A DNA stretch of 64,000 nt from Dongia_A sp964542425 (GTDB taxonomy: Bacteria > Pseudomonadota > Alphaproteobacteria > Dongiales > Dongiaceae): positions 1 to 64,000 of the forward strand of contig CAZIUB010000061.1 in assembly GCA_964542425.1 (NCBI GenBank), written 5' to 3'. The translations under genes and the position numbers were made by a program. Position 1 is the stretch's first letter. Each line of letters begins with the position of its first letter. The notes below the pieces were generated by a model. The model was not told the origin of the DNA and ran no database searches. It saw nothing but the letters and a program-made list of their open reading frames with translations. Positions 17,339-25,765 of this stretch are shown here, piece by piece.

Positions 17339-17414
17339 CTAGTGTCCCGATTCTGAAATTCGCCAGACCATCCGGCGACACCCCGAGTGAATTTCAGAAT
17401 CGACAGGACACTAG
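17339..17414. mobile_element. CTAG-ended palindromic mini-element M1 (76 bp)
   Basis: Starts CTAGTGTCC and ends GGACACTAG, with a longer internal complementarity (CGATTCTGAAATTC pairs with GAATTTCAGAATCG). It sits inside the loop of repeat copy 4. The shape is that of a non-autonomous mini-transposon with a TA or CTAG target, but no transposase is present in the window, so mobility is inferred. Confidence 0.6.
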
Positions 17415-17428
17415 CAACCTATTCGAGT

Positions 17429-17508
17429 CTAGTGTCGTATTTGGTTTCGAAGTTCGCTTGGCGCTCCTGGCCGCGTGATCTGGCGAACTTTAAAAACCAT
17501 GACACTAG
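17429..17508. mobile_element. CTAG-ended palindromic mini-element M2 (80 bp)
   Basis: Starts CTAGTGTC and ends GACACTAG like M1, with internal arms GAAGTTCGC and GCGAACTT, but the interior differs from M1. The two share only terminal sequences and lie 14 bases apart. This is what two independent insertions of related elements at the same hot site, or a composite, would look like. Confidence 0.55.
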
Positions 17509-17658
17509 ATGACGTCGGAAGTCGCACGCTGGCGGGTACTAACGATTTGTAACATGCAGCCCGACTTTCGCGGAAGCGTCGAAGCGTTTCATGGATCACG
17601 CTCTTTCGAAAGTTGGCACTACGGCTTCAATCCGGCATCTCATTGGGGGCGACAAAGC

Positions 17659-17982
17659 ATGACCACGTTCGATGAACGCGAATCCAGCTTCGAAAACAAG
17701 TTCAAGCATGACAAGGAATTGCAGTTCAAGGCGAACTCGCGGCGCAACAAGCTCCTGGGGTTGTGGGCGGCTGGACAGCTCGGCATCCACGGCGCCGAGG
17801 CCGAGGCCTACGCCAAGTCGGTGATTGCCTCCGATTTCGACCGCCCAGGCGATCAGGACGTGTTCGACAAGGTGATGGGCGATTTCAAGACGCGGAACGT
17901 CGAGATGTCGGAGAACAGGCTCCGCCGCCAAATGAACGAATTGTTGGTGACCGCCGCCGATCAAGTTCAATCCGAAAGCTGA
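17659..17982 (+). CDS. DUF1476 protein, F1-ATPase zeta-subunit inhibitor
   Basis: A 107 aa member of the DUF1476 family. In Paracoccus denitrificans this protein is the zeta subunit that inhibits ATP hydrolysis by the F1FO-ATP synthase. Family features: MTTFDERESSFENKF at the N-terminus, which is the inhibitory region, and GLWAAGQLG in the helical body. The frame opens at 17509 within the repeats, but the ATG at 17659 matches the family start. It overlaps the convergent GNAT gene by 16 bases. A location near purB and purC is common in alphaproteobacteria. Confidence 0.92.
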   Translation: MTTFDERESSFENKFKHDKELQFKANSRRNKLLGLWAAGQLGIHGAEAEAYAKSVIASDFDRPGDQDVFDKVMGDFKTRNVEMSENRLRRQMNELLVTAADQVQSES

Positions 17983-18809
17983 CCCGTGGGCAGCGCCCAG
18001 GTCTTGTATTCCACCTCGAGCGTGAAGCCCAACTTCCGATACAGCGCGGCCGCCGAGTTGTTCTCCTTCACCGTCGAAAGCCAGATGGGCCCCGGCCCGA
18101 GCACCCGCCTAGCCTCGTCCATCGCCATCCGGCCAAGCCCCCGGCCCCGGCATTTGGGATCGCGGGCAATGGCGTGGATGTAGCGCCGCTCGATCCGGAG
18201 CCGTATCAACGCCCGCGCCTCGCCCGCCTCGTCGAACAACAGCCGGGTTCCCTTGGCAGTTTCGGCCAAGCCCCGCAACAGATCCTGGGTGGCTGGCATG
18301 TAGAATCCCTTTTGGGAATCGAAGCTCCGCTGCAATAGATCGAGGTATCTCTCGGCCAAATCATCGGTGTAACCGACCCAGCGCCAGCCGGTTGGAATGG
18401 CGACCTCCGGGCCCCATTCGCCGTCGGCATGGGTCATGTCCCAGTCGTGATACGCATGAATTGCGCCGGCTTGGCGCAACGAACCCTCGGCGCCGGCCCA
18501 ATGTGGCGTCATCAGGATATCGACTTGCGGAACGCCGAGTGCCCGTGCCCGGGCGGCGATCTCCGCCAGCGCTATCCGCGCGGTCTCGGGTTCGAGCGTG
18601 GCGGCATTGGCTCCCACCCACTCGAAGGGCGTAGCACCTTCCCTGTCGCGCGCGCGGTCGAGGATGACGCCCAGCCACCCGCGCGCTCGCAAATCCACCA
18701 GTGCCTCCGGCACACTGGCCAGATGACGCAAGAAGCGTTCGGGATCGGCCCTTGGCACCGGATGCTCGCGGCAAAAATCCAGGAGCTCGGCGAGGAAGTC
18801 CCCGCTCAT
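17967..18809 (-). CDS. GNAT family N-acetyltransferase
   Basis: A 280 aa protein with a C-terminal GNAT domain: the acetyl-CoA loop is RDPKCRGRGLGRMAMDEA near residues 219-236, followed by NNSAAALYRKLGF, the classic motif B. The N-terminal 110 residues are a separate domain not recognised. The ATG at 18809 overlaps the desaturase stop (ATGA), which indicates coupled translation. The substrate is unknown. Confidence 0.85.
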   Translation of the reverse strand: MSGDFLAELLDFCREHPVPRADPERFLRHLASVPEALVDLRARGWLGVILDRARDREGATPFEWVGANAATLEPETARIALAEIAARARALGVPQVDILMTPHWAGAEGSLRQAGAIHAYHDWDMTHADGEWGPEVAIPTGWRWVGYTDDLAERYLDLLQRSFDSQKGFYMPATQDLLRGLAETAKGTRLLFDEAGEARALIRLRIERRYIHAIARDPKCRGRGLGRMAMDEARRVLGPGPIWLSTVKENNSAAALYRKLGFTLEVEYKTWALPTGQLSD

Positions 18810-19726
18810 CGCCCCAACGCTGTGAGAATTTCCCGATTGGCCTGCACATACCCTTCCGCGACGCAGCCCAGATGCGGCCCCAGAATCTCGTGCAAGTGCG
18901 GCAGGGCATGAAACGGCACCGCTGGATGGGCGTGGTGCTCGGCGTGATAGGGCATGTTCCAGGAAAGCAGCCGGATGCCCACGTTGCTCCTGGTGGTGCG
19001 CGAGTTCTTGAGCATGTCGGGAACGAGCGGACACAAGGTGTGTTCGGCCAGCAGAAAGAGCCGCAGCACCGGCTGGCCGAGGAGGACCGGCAACACCCAG
19101 AACCATAGCAGCGAGGCGTCAACCGAGGCGACCGAGGCTACGAGAAGCGCCGCGTAGATGACCAGGGCCACGCGCGCTTCCCACACCACCTTGGCCGCCA
19201 TCGGCGAATCGCGGAGGTATGGTTCGGGCGTCAATCCCCGGGCATGGTTGATCAGGCCCTTGCCCTGGTGCCACCAATAGAGGAGGCCCGAGACATTGAG
19301 CATCCATTCCCCGATATTGGCCGGCTTCGGCCTGGCCAGTTCCGGATCGTTGGCAGGGTCCTGGGTGTACCGGTGATGCGCGAAGTGGAAGGCGCGGAAA
19401 TATTCCCGCGGCAGCAGCAGCAGAAGCCCGATCGCGAAGGCCAGGCCATCGTTGAGGCCGCGGGTACGGAAGGCCGTGCGGTGAATGCACTCATGGTGCG
19501 CCGAAAACAGGAAGATCAGCACCACCCCCTCGGCGAACATCGCCGGCCACACCCAGATCGTCCCCCTGAGGGCGGCCACGAACAGCCCGGCCGCGACCAG
19601 GAGTGCGAGATGCCCCGCCAGATGCGCAAGAGCTGGCCCGTCCTTGCGAGCCAGCAGTGGGCGCAGCGCCTCGGCCGGGACGATCGGGCTATTCGCCGAA
19701 GACTCGTCGGAAGATGAGATCGACAT
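18806..19726 (-). CDS. Membrane fatty acid desaturase family protein
   Basis: Di-iron membrane desaturase/hydroxylase, 306 aa. Three histidine boxes: HHECIH at 77-82, HFAHH at 114-118 and HAEHH near 264, with hydrophobic segments between them. Substrate may be an acyl lipid or a carotenoid; sequence alone does not decide. The chosen ATG at 19726 overlaps purB by 38 bases, and no better in-frame start was seen. It lies between purB and the GNAT gene and all three may be cotranscribed. Confidence 0.87.
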   Translation of the reverse strand: MSISSSDESSANSPIVPAEALRPLLARKDGPALAHLAGHLALLVAAGLFVAALRGTIWVWPAMFAEGVVLIFLFSAHHECIHRTAFRTRGLNDGLAFAIGLLLLLPREYFRAFHFAHHRYTQDPANDPELARPKPANIGEWMLNVSGLLYWWHQGKGLINHARGLTPEPYLRDSPMAAKVVWEARVALVIYAALLVASVASVDASLLWFWVLPVLLGQPVLRLFLLAEHTLCPLVPDMLKNSRTTRSNVGIRLLSWNMPYHAEHHAHPAVPFHALPHLHEILGPHLGCVAEGYVQANREILTALGR

Positions 19727-20984
19727 GCTTGGTATGATACTCCAAATCGAAGCAGGATTCGATCACTTCGGGCTTCAGGCGCGAAATCACCTTGGCATCG
19801 GCCTTCAGCTCGGCCAGGAAGTCCCTGCCTTCCCGCCACGCCTTCATGGCGTTGCGTTGCACCAATCCATAGGCCTCATCGCGCGCCGTGCCCGCCTGGG
19901 TCAGCGCCAGCAGCACGCGCTGCGAATGCACCAGACCCCCGCAAGCGTTCAAGTTCCGCGCCATGGCCTCCGGATAGACGATCAGCGTGTCGATGATCCC
20001 TTCGATCCGCGCCAGCGCGAAATCGAGCGCGATGGTCGCGTCCGGCGCGATCACCCGCTCGACCGCCGAATGCGAAATGTCCCGCTCGTGCCATAGTGCC
20101 ACGTTTTCCAAGGCCGGGGTGACGGCGCTCCGCACCAGGCGCGCTAAGCCGGTCAGATTCTCGCTCAACACCGGGTTGCGCTTGTGCGGCATGGCCGAGG
20201 AGCCCTTCTGCCCAGGGGCGAAATACTCCTCGGCCTCGCGCAACTCGGATCGCTGCAGGTGGCGGATTTCGATCGCCAGATTCTCGATCGAGCCGGCAAT
20301 CACGCCGAGGATCGCGAAAAACATGGCGTGCCGGTCGCGCGGAATGATCTGGGTCGAGATCGCTTCGACGGCAAGGCCAAGCTTCGCCGCGACATGGGCC
20401 TCGACGCTGGGATCGATGTTGGCGAAGGTGCCAACGGCACCCGAGATGGCGCAAATCGCCACCTCCTTGCGCGCTTGTCCCAGGCGCTCGCGCGCGCGGG
20501 CAAAGGCGGCGTAATGCCCGGCCAATTTCAGGCCGAAGGTCGTGGGCTCGGCATGGATGCCGTGGCTGCGGCCGATGGTAAGGGTTAGTCTGTGCTCGAT
20601 CGCGCGGCGCTTGAGCGCCACCAGCACCAGATCGAGATCGGAAGCCAAGAGATCGGCGGCCTGCGTCAATTGCACGGCCAGGCACGTGTCGAGTACGTCC
20701 GACGAGGTCATGCCCTGGTGCACGAAACGCGCCTCGGGCCCGACATGCTCGGCCAGATTGGTCAGGAACGCGATCAATTCGTGCTTGGTCTCTCGCTCGA
20801 TCGCGTCGATACGCTCGATTTCCCATCGCCCCCTTGCCCACAGCGTCTCGGCGGCGGATTTCGGGATCGCGCCGATTGCGGCTTGCGCATCGCAGGCATG
20901 GGCCTCGATCTCGAACCAGATGCGGAACCGGTTCTCCGGCTCCCAGATGCGGGCCATCTCGGGCCTGGAATAGCGGGGAATCAT
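19689..20984 (-). CDS. purB: Adenylosuccinate lyase
   Basis: Fumarase-superfamily lyase (431 aa) acting twice in purine synthesis, on SAICAR and on adenylosuccinate. The signature loop GSSAMPHKRNP is intact, as are the HQGMTSSDVLDT and GRSHGIHAEPTTFG segments that hold the catalytic histidines. It begins MIPRYSRPEM, typical of the alphaproteobacterial enzyme. It belongs with the pur genes although several kilobases of other genes and repeats now separate them. Confidence 0.97.
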   Translation of the reverse strand: MIPRYSRPEMARIWEPENRFRIWFEIEAHACDAQAAIGAIPKSAAETLWARGRWEIERIDAIERETKHELIAFLTNLAEHVGPEARFVHQGMTSSDVLDTCLAVQLTQAADLLASDLDLVLVALKRRAIEHRLTLTIGRSHGIHAEPTTFGLKLAGHYAAFARARERLGQARKEVAICAISGAVGTFANIDPSVEAHVAAKLGLAVEAISTQIIPRDRHAMFFAILGVIAGSIENLAIEIRHLQRSELREAEEYFAPGQKGSSAMPHKRNPVLSENLTGLARLVRSAVTPALENVALWHERDISHSAVERVIAPDATIALDFALARIEGIIDTLIVYPEAMARNLNACGGLVHSQRVLLALTQAGTARDEAYGLVQRNAMKAWREGRDFLAELKADAKVISRLKPEVIESCFDLEYHTKHVDLIFRRVFGE

Positions 20985-20990
20985 GGAATT

Positions 20991-21305
20991 CTACGCCGCC
21001 CGGATGGTGACATGCCCCGAAGCCGCGCGCCGGCGCGCGGTGGAGACCGTGACCTTCACGTCGCAGCCGAGCCTGGTCAGAAGCCGCATAAGGCGTTCGA
21101 CGGAAAACCGCGTCGGCCGAACATTCAGCAGGCGCGACACATCGGCTTGCGCTACGCCGAGCACGGCGGAGGCCTGGAGTTGTGTCAGTTTCCTTCGCTT
21201 CAATCTCTTGGCGACCTCGATGGTCAGGTTGACCTTCAAGACCAGCTCGTCGGCGTCCGGTTCCCCCAAATCATGGAACACGCTGCCGGCCTCCGGTTTC
21301 TTCAC
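20991..21305 (-). CDS. Small XRE/HigA-like helix-turn-helix regulator
   Basis: A 104 aa protein with a HTH_37-type domain: KRRKLTQLQASAVLGVAQADVSRLL is the recognition region (residues about 50-75), followed by FSVERLMRLLTRLG. The frame opens upstream, but the GTG at 21305 has a strong GGGAGG site at the right distance and gives the conserved length. The family is usually the antitoxin half of HigBA-type modules, but no toxin frame is adjacent. A palindrome overlaps its promoter, so autorepression is likely. Confidence 0.78.
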   Translation of the reverse strand: MKKPEAGSVFHDLGEPDADELVLKVNLTIEVAKRLKRRKLTQLQASAVLGVAQADVSRLLNVRPTRFSVERLMRLLTRLGCDVKVTVSTARRRAASGHVTIRAA

Positions 21306-21325
21306 ATTGCCTCCCAAATTCGTGC

Positions 21326-21360
21326 ATGGCAGTATTATGTCAGTTATGCCATAATAGCAA
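21326..21360 (-). promoter_or_regulatory. Promoter and operator-like palindrome of the XRE gene
   Basis: ATGGCA and TGCCAT flank 15 bases (21326-21352), with inner TATTATG and CATAATA also complementary. On the minus strand TTGCTA (21360-21355) and CATAAT about 15 bases downstream form a plausible -35/-10 pair within the palindrome. The layout fits negative autoregulation. Confidence 0.5.
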
Positions 21361-21477
21361 CCGCCGGACATTTTTCTGTCGCCTGACCCGGCCCCACGCC
21401 CCCGGCAAGCTGGCAACCCTCGATCGAACACCGAGCTGTTCCCGTTTCAACTTTCCCTACCAAGGCAGGAGGCAATC

Positions 21478-21789
21478 GTGGCTCTGGAACTTCGCCCGAA
21501 CTGCGAGTACTGCGACAAGGACCTACCACCCGAAAGCAACCAGGCGCGGATCTGTTCCTTCGAATGCACGTTTTGCGCGGAATGCGTCGAGAGCAAGCTG
21601 CACAATGTTTGCCCAAATTGCGGTGGCGGATTTGCCCTTCGACCCATCCGACCCGCGACCGAGTGGCGCCCCGGCCTATCGGTGGCAAAGCGCCCGCCAT
21701 CAAGCAAACGCGTTCACCTTTCTTACAGCCTTGACGAGATAGCCGCGCATTCGGCGCGTATCAAGGATATCCCACCCGATCGGCGGTGA
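21478..21789 (+). CDS. DUF1272 zinc-ribbon-like protein
   Basis: A 103 aa DUF1272 protein. The N-terminal domain carries eight cysteines in a treble-clef/RING-like arrangement: CEYC, CSFEC, FCAEC, and CPNC. The family has no established function. The GTG at 21478 follows GGCAGGAGG, an excellent ribosome site. It is divergent from the XRE gene across 170 bases. Confidence 0.85.
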   Translation: MALELRPNCEYCDKDLPPESNQARICSFECTFCAECVESKLHNVCPNCGGGFALRPIRPATEWRPGLSVAKRPPSSKRVHLSYSLDEIAAHSARIKDIPPDRR

Positions 21790-21880
21790 TTTGGCGCCGG
21801 CGCCACTCGAGCTTGACACGATCATGGCGTCGAAGACCCGCGTGGTTCTTCTCCACTCGCGTTGCGCAGCGCGATCAGCA

Positions 21881-22645
21881 CTATCTTGCCCCACCGCCAT
21901 CGACCACAATGGTCTGGCCGGTGATGTAGCCGGCACCCGCAAGCAGATAGAAGATCACCTCGGCATAGTCTTCCGGCTTGCCGGCGCGGCGCAGTGGCAG
22001 CTTCGCCACGGTCTGGGCGAGCGCCGCGGGATCGAAGCGGCAATCCCAGTCGGAGCCCTCCACGATGTGAGGCGCGATCGCGTTCACCCGCACCTCCGGT
22101 CCCAAGGCATGGGCCCATTCCGCGGTCAGCAGAATGAGCGCCGCCTTGGTCGCCCCATAGACGCTGGACGAGCCGCCACGACCCAGGCCCGCGGTGGAAG
22201 CGACATTGACGACCGCGCCCTTCGCCGCCTTCAGATGCGGCGCGGCGGCCCGGAGGCAGCGATAGGGGCCGATCTGGTTGACGCTAACGAGCTTCGCCCA
22301 AAAGGCCTCATCCATGCGCTCGAAATCATCGACCGGAATGGGATCGAGCGTGCCCGGTGTCGCGGCATTGTTGACCAGGTAATCCAGCCGTCCGAAGTGC
22401 CCAATTGCGGCCGCGATCATCGAATCCACGTCGCCGGGTTTCGATACGTCGCCGGGAACCGCCATTACGCCATGGCCCTCCGCCCGCAAGCGCTCCACTT
22501 CGGTGGCGAGGCGCGGATTGCCCTCAAGATCATTGATCGCGACGCGCGCGTTGTTGGCCACCAATCGCTCGACCGTGGCCAGGCCAATGCCCGACGCGCC
22601 GCCTGTGACCAGGGCCACCTTGCCCGAAAGATCTGCGCTGATCAT
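21881..22645 (-). CDS. Short-chain dehydrogenase/reductase
   Basis: Classical SDR, 254 aa from the ATG at 22645. Cofactor motif TGGASGIG near residue 15, NNAA at about 90, catalytic Ser (NVASTAG) and YGATK around 162. A C-terminal GQTIVVDGGGA matches the family. Asp/Leu after the second strand (NDLEG) suggests NAD(H) preference. The substrate is unknown. It is divergent from the cupin gene, and the two may share control. Confidence 0.9.
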   Translation of the reverse strand: MISADLSGKVALVTGGASGIGLATVERLVANNARVAINDLEGNPRLATEVERLRAEGHGVMAVPGDVSKPGDVDSMIAAAIGHFGRLDYLVNNAATPGTLDPIPVDDFERMDEAFWAKLVSVNQIGPYRCLRAAAPHLKAAKGAVVNVASTAGLGRGGSSSVYGATKAALILLTAEWAHALGPEVRVNAIAPHIVEGSDWDCRFDPAALAQTVAKLPLRRAGKPEDYAEVIFYLLAGAGYITGQTIVVDGGGAR

Positions 22646-22874
22646 GACTGCCCTCTGATGATGCGCAAACGTCTTAACACCGCTGGAACATGGTCCAGAA
22701 CATGGACCAGCATGAGCGATGGCGCAGGATAGGCCGGTGTCGTGGCCTCGGAAAAGCTCATTTCGGGCAATTCCGTGTTGATAGGCGCGCCTTCCTTGCC
22801 GCCATTGCCGCCCGTGGCACCACACGATAGGCTCCGTGCCGGTCGATCACGCAAAAGGATGCTGGGGTGAAATC

Positions 22875-23249
22875 ATGGCGGAAAACACGGCAAGCACGGG
22901 CGACGTGATCCATCGTCGGGCGGTGGGGCGCCAATTCGTGCCCTGGGCCGTGTCGCCGGGCGTGGCCACCATCGCGAGCCTGGTGGGGCCCGACATCAGC
23001 CGCTCCATGGGCGCCGGTATCGCCACCTTCGATGGTTGCTCGGTCGAATGGACGGTGCTTTACGACGAAGTGATCGTGGTGCTGGAGGGCCTCTTCCGGC
23101 TGCGCCTCGGAACTCGAATCATCGAAGGCGGACCGGGCGACGTCATCTGGATTCCGGAGAACACGGCGCTGCGCTACGAGGGCGAAAAAGCGAAAGTGTT
23201 CTACGCCCTCTCTCCGGTCGATTGGCGCCAGCGCCACGGAATCGCCTGA
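22875..23249 (+). CDS. EutQ-like cupin protein
   Basis: A 124 aa cupin similar to the ethanolamine-utilisation protein EutQ. Conserved features are the MGAGIATFDGCSVEWTVLYDE strand region and GGPGDVIWIPENTALRY; the usual metal-binding histidines are largely replaced, as in EutQ. The ATG at 22875 is chosen over the open upstream frame. The flavin oxidoreductase begins 32 bases later. No other eut genes are present, so an accessory or ligand-binding role in a small-amine or alcohol pathway is only inference. Confidence 0.75.
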   Translation: MAENTASTGDVIHRRAVGRQFVPWAVSPGVATIASLVGPDISRSMGAGIATFDGCSVEWTVLYDEVIVVLEGLFRLRLGTRIIEGGPGDVIWIPENTALRYEGEKAKVFYALSPVDWRQRHGIA

Positions 23250-23281
23250 ACGCGCGCGCCCACTCGAACCCGGCAACGACC

Positions 23282-25237
23282 ATGCCCAACAATCTCCCCC
23301 ACCTGTTCTCGCCCATTCGCATCCGCCGATGCGAGATCAAGAACCGGATCGTCTCGACCGGCCACGACACCACGCTCCCCACGACCGGTCTGCCGAACGA
23401 GGCGCTGATCGCCTATCAGCGCGCGCGCGCCGAAGGGGGCGCCGGCCTCATCATCCTGCAGGTGGCGGGCGTGCACGAAACCGCGCGCTACACAGCCCGT
23501 CTCCTGATGGCCAATACCGATGAATGCATTCCCGGCTATCGGCGGATCGCGCAAGATTGCCATGCGCGAGGCGCGCGCGTGTTCGGCCAATTGTTCCATC
23601 CGGGACGCGAGATCATGGAAAGCCAGGATGGCAGCCTGCCCGTGGCCTATGCGCCCTCGGCGGTTCCGAATGAGCGCTTCCATGTCATGCCCCGGCCCTT
23701 GTCTCGGGGCCTGATCGGCGAGATCGTCGCCGGTTATGGCGCGGCCGCCAAGCGCCTGCGCGCGGCCGGCTTGGACGGGGTCGAAATCGTCGCCTCGCAG
23801 GGATATCTGCCGGCGCAATTCCTCAACCCGCGTCTCAATCTGCGGGACGACGAATATGGCGGCTCTGCCGAAAATCGCTTGCGGTTCCTCCGCGAGGCGA
23901 TCGCCAGCGCGCGCCGATCTGTCGACGCCGATTGCGTCATCGGCATGCGCATCAGCGGCGACGAGAAGGACCCAGACGGCCTGACCGAGGCCTTGAGCCT
24001 GGACGCGATCGTGGCGCTCGCACCCGAGATCGATTATGTGAGCGTGGTCGCCGGATCCTCGGCCGGCTTCGGCAGCGCCATTCACATCGCCCCGCCGATG
24101 GCCTTCCAAACGGGTTACGTGGCGCCCTTCGCCGCCCTGGTGAAACAGCAGGTCGCGATTCCGGTCCTCGTTACCGGTCGCGTCAACCAGCCGCAGGAGG
24201 CCGAGCGCATCTTGAAGTCCGGCCAGGCCGATCTCGTCGGCATGACCCGCGCCATGATCTGCGACCCGGACATGCCCAAGAAGGCCCAAGCGGGCCGGCT
24301 CGACGACATCCGCGCCTGCATCGCCTGCAACCAGGCCTGCATCGGGCATTTCCATCTCGGCTATCCCATCTCCTGCATCCAGCATCCCGAGACCGGCCGC
24401 GAATTGACCTATGGAACCTTGAAGCCGATCGCGCGCCCCAAGAAGATCCTGGTCGCGGGCGGCGGCCCGGCCGGCATGAAGGCGGCGGCCATCGCCGCCG
24501 AGCGCGGCCACTTTGTGACCCTCCACGAGGCGGCCGAACGATTGGGCGGACAGGCGCTCCTCGCCCAGCAATTGCCGGGCCGCGCCGAATTCGGCGGCAT
24601 CGTTACCAACCTTTCGCGCGAGATGGAAATGGCTGGCGTTTCGGTGCGCCTGCGCTCGAAAGTCACCCGCGCGATGGTCGAATCCGAGGCGCCCGATGCC
24701 ATCATCGTCGCCACGGGCGCCACGCCCCGCGCCGCCGAGATCGAGGGCGTCGAGACCGGCCACGTCGTCAATGCCTGGCAGGTCATCAAGAACGAGGTCA
24801 ATGTCGGCTCCTCGGTGGTGATCGCCGATTGGCGCTGCGACTGGATCGGCATGGGCCTGGCCGAAATGCTGGCCCGCCAGGGCTGCCGGGTGCGGCTTTG
24901 CGTCGATGGCTACATGCCGGGCCAGCGCATCCATCAATATGTGCGCGACCATTGGGCGGGAGTGCTGCACAAATTGGGGGTCGAGGTGCAGCCCTATGCG
25001 CGGCTCTTTGGGATCGATGGCGGCAGCGTCTATTTCCAGCACGCGAGCGGCGGCGAGCCCATCGTGTTCGAGGGCGTGGACACGCTGGTCGCCTCCCTCG
25101 GGCACCACCGCGACGGCGCGCTCGAGCGCGAGCTCGAGGGCTGGCAGGGCGAATTGCATCTGATCGGGGATTGCCTGACGCCGCGCACCGCCGAGGAAGC
25201 GGTCCTCGAAGGCCTCAAGGTGGCGGCGGAGATTTAG
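23282..25237 (+). CDS. NADH:flavin oxidoreductase, Fe-S and FAD type (dienoyl-CoA reductase/N-methylproline demethylase-like)
   Basis: A three-domain enzyme of 651 aa. Residues 1-340 are an OYE-type FMN TIM barrel; residues 341-370 carry the 4Fe-4S cysteines (CIACNQAC, then ISC); residues 385-651 hold FAD/NAD Rossmann motifs, with GGGPAGMKAA as the first. This architecture is shared by 2,4-dienoyl-CoA reductase, trimethylamine dehydrogenase and the N-methylproline/proline betaine demethylases. The ATG at 23282 is the first one after the cupin gene. Linkage to a EutQ-like cupin and an SDR suggests methylated-amine catabolism, but the substrate is not proven. Confidence 0.85.
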   Translation: MPNNLPHLFSPIRIRRCEIKNRIVSTGHDTTLPTTGLPNEALIAYQRARAEGGAGLIILQVAGVHETARYTARLLMANTDECIPGYRRIAQDCHARGARVFGQLFHPGREIMESQDGSLPVAYAPSAVPNERFHVMPRPLSRGLIGEIVAGYGAAAKRLRAAGLDGVEIVASQGYLPAQFLNPRLNLRDDEYGGSAENRLRFLREAIASARRSVDADCVIGMRISGDEKDPDGLTEALSLDAIVALAPEIDYVSVVAGSSAGFGSAIHIAPPMAFQTGYVAPFAALVKQQVAIPVLVTGRVNQPQEAERILKSGQADLVGMTRAMICDPDMPKKAQAGRLDDIRACIACNQACIGHFHLGYPISCIQHPETGRELTYGTLKPIARPKKILVAGGGPAGMKAAAIAAERGHFVTLHEAAERLGGQALLAQQLPGRAEFGGIVTNLSREMEMAGVSVRLRSKVTRAMVESEAPDAIIVATGATPRAAEIEGVETGHVVNAWQVIKNEVNVGSSVVIADWRCDWIGMGLAEMLARQGCRVRLCVDGYMPGQRIHQYVRDHWAGVLHKLGVEVQPYARLFGIDGGSVYFQHASGGEPIVFEGVDTLVASLGHHRDGALERELEGWQGELHLIGDCLTPRTAEEAVLEGLKVAAEI

Positions 25238-25325
25238 TTCGCGCCCAAGACCACTTTGAATTCTCCCGCCAAAACAATCGCTTGCCAATTTAACCCGGCC
25301 ACCAGAATATTTCTTTTCGCGACGC

Positions 25326-25352
25326 TGTCGAATTCCCCTTGGCCCGAACGTC
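25326..25352 (+). promoter_or_regulatory. ECF42-type promoter of the DGPF gene
   Basis: TGTCGA (25326-25331), 17 bases, then CGTC (25349-25352). This is the -35/-10 pair recalled for ECF42 sigma factors, and it lies 52 bases upstream of the DGPF gene, which precedes an ECF42 sigma gene. A self-activating unit is likely. Confidence 0.75.
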
Positions 25353-25404
25353 ATTGATGCGGCGGAACATCGGTTCCGGCCCGAACCCAGAGATGGAGAC
25401 CAAT

Positions 25405-25752
25405 ATGAAGTACATGCTTCTGATCTACGGCAACGAGGCCGGCATGCAAAAGGCCAGTAAGTCGGATATGGAGCAGATGTTTGCGGCCTATGGCGCCTAT
25501 ACTGAGGCCATGAAGAAAGCGGGCGCCTTCCTCGCCGGGGATCCGCTTCAGCCCTCGTCCACGGCAACGACTGTCCGGGCCACCGGCGGGAAAACCCAGG
25601 TGCTGAACGGTCCTTATGCCGAGACCAAAGAGCAATTGGGCGGTTATTACATCATCGAGGCGCCCGATCTCGATGCGGCCTCGACCTGGGCCAAGCGTTG
25701 CCCCGGGGTGAATTACGGCGCCATCGAAATTCGCCCGATCATGGCGATGTAG
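25405..25752 (+). CDS. DGPF-domain (YciI-like) protein
   Basis: A 115 aa YciI-related protein of the DGPF group, named for a motif that here reads LNGPYAETKEQLGGYYIIE. The start MKYMLLIYG is the family start; METNMKYM at 25393 is an alternative. DGPF proteins are the standard partners and targets of ECF42 sigma factors, one of which follows 13 bases downstream. Their biochemical activity is unknown. Confidence 0.9.
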   Translation: MKYMLLIYGNEAGMQKASKSDMEQMFAAYGAYTEAMKKAGAFLAGDPLQPSSTATTVRATGGKTQVLNGPYAETKEQLGGYYIIEAPDLDAASTWAKRCPGVNYGAIEIRPIMAM

Positions 25753-25765
25753 CCTCGCCTCTTTG

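Larger units (their letters stand above)
17309..17619 (-). repeat. A-B composite repeat, copy 4, interrupted
   Basis: Reverse copy whose unit A is split: left part 17309-17338 (GTACCCGCCGTC...GATTCAA) and right part 17509-17541 (...GCTGGCGGGTACTA). The break falls in the A loop and is filled by about 170 bases carrying two mini-palindromes. Unit B is 17559-17619 with arms CCGACTTTCG and CGAAAGTTGGC. The zeta-inhibitor gene starts 39 bases further on. Confidence 0.85.
17252..17658. other. 407-base intergenic region filled by nested repeats
   Basis: The divergent gap between the NRDE gene and the zeta-inhibitor gene. It consists of A-B copy 4 interrupted by two CTAG-ended palindromes, listed separately. 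No coding frame is supported. Confidence 0.6.

Noticed and set aside
23201..25567. 788-codon minus-strand open frame opposite the flavin oxidoreductase
   Set aside because: Low-complexity Ala/Arg/Asp/Gly composition and complete overlap with a well-supported enzyme gene.
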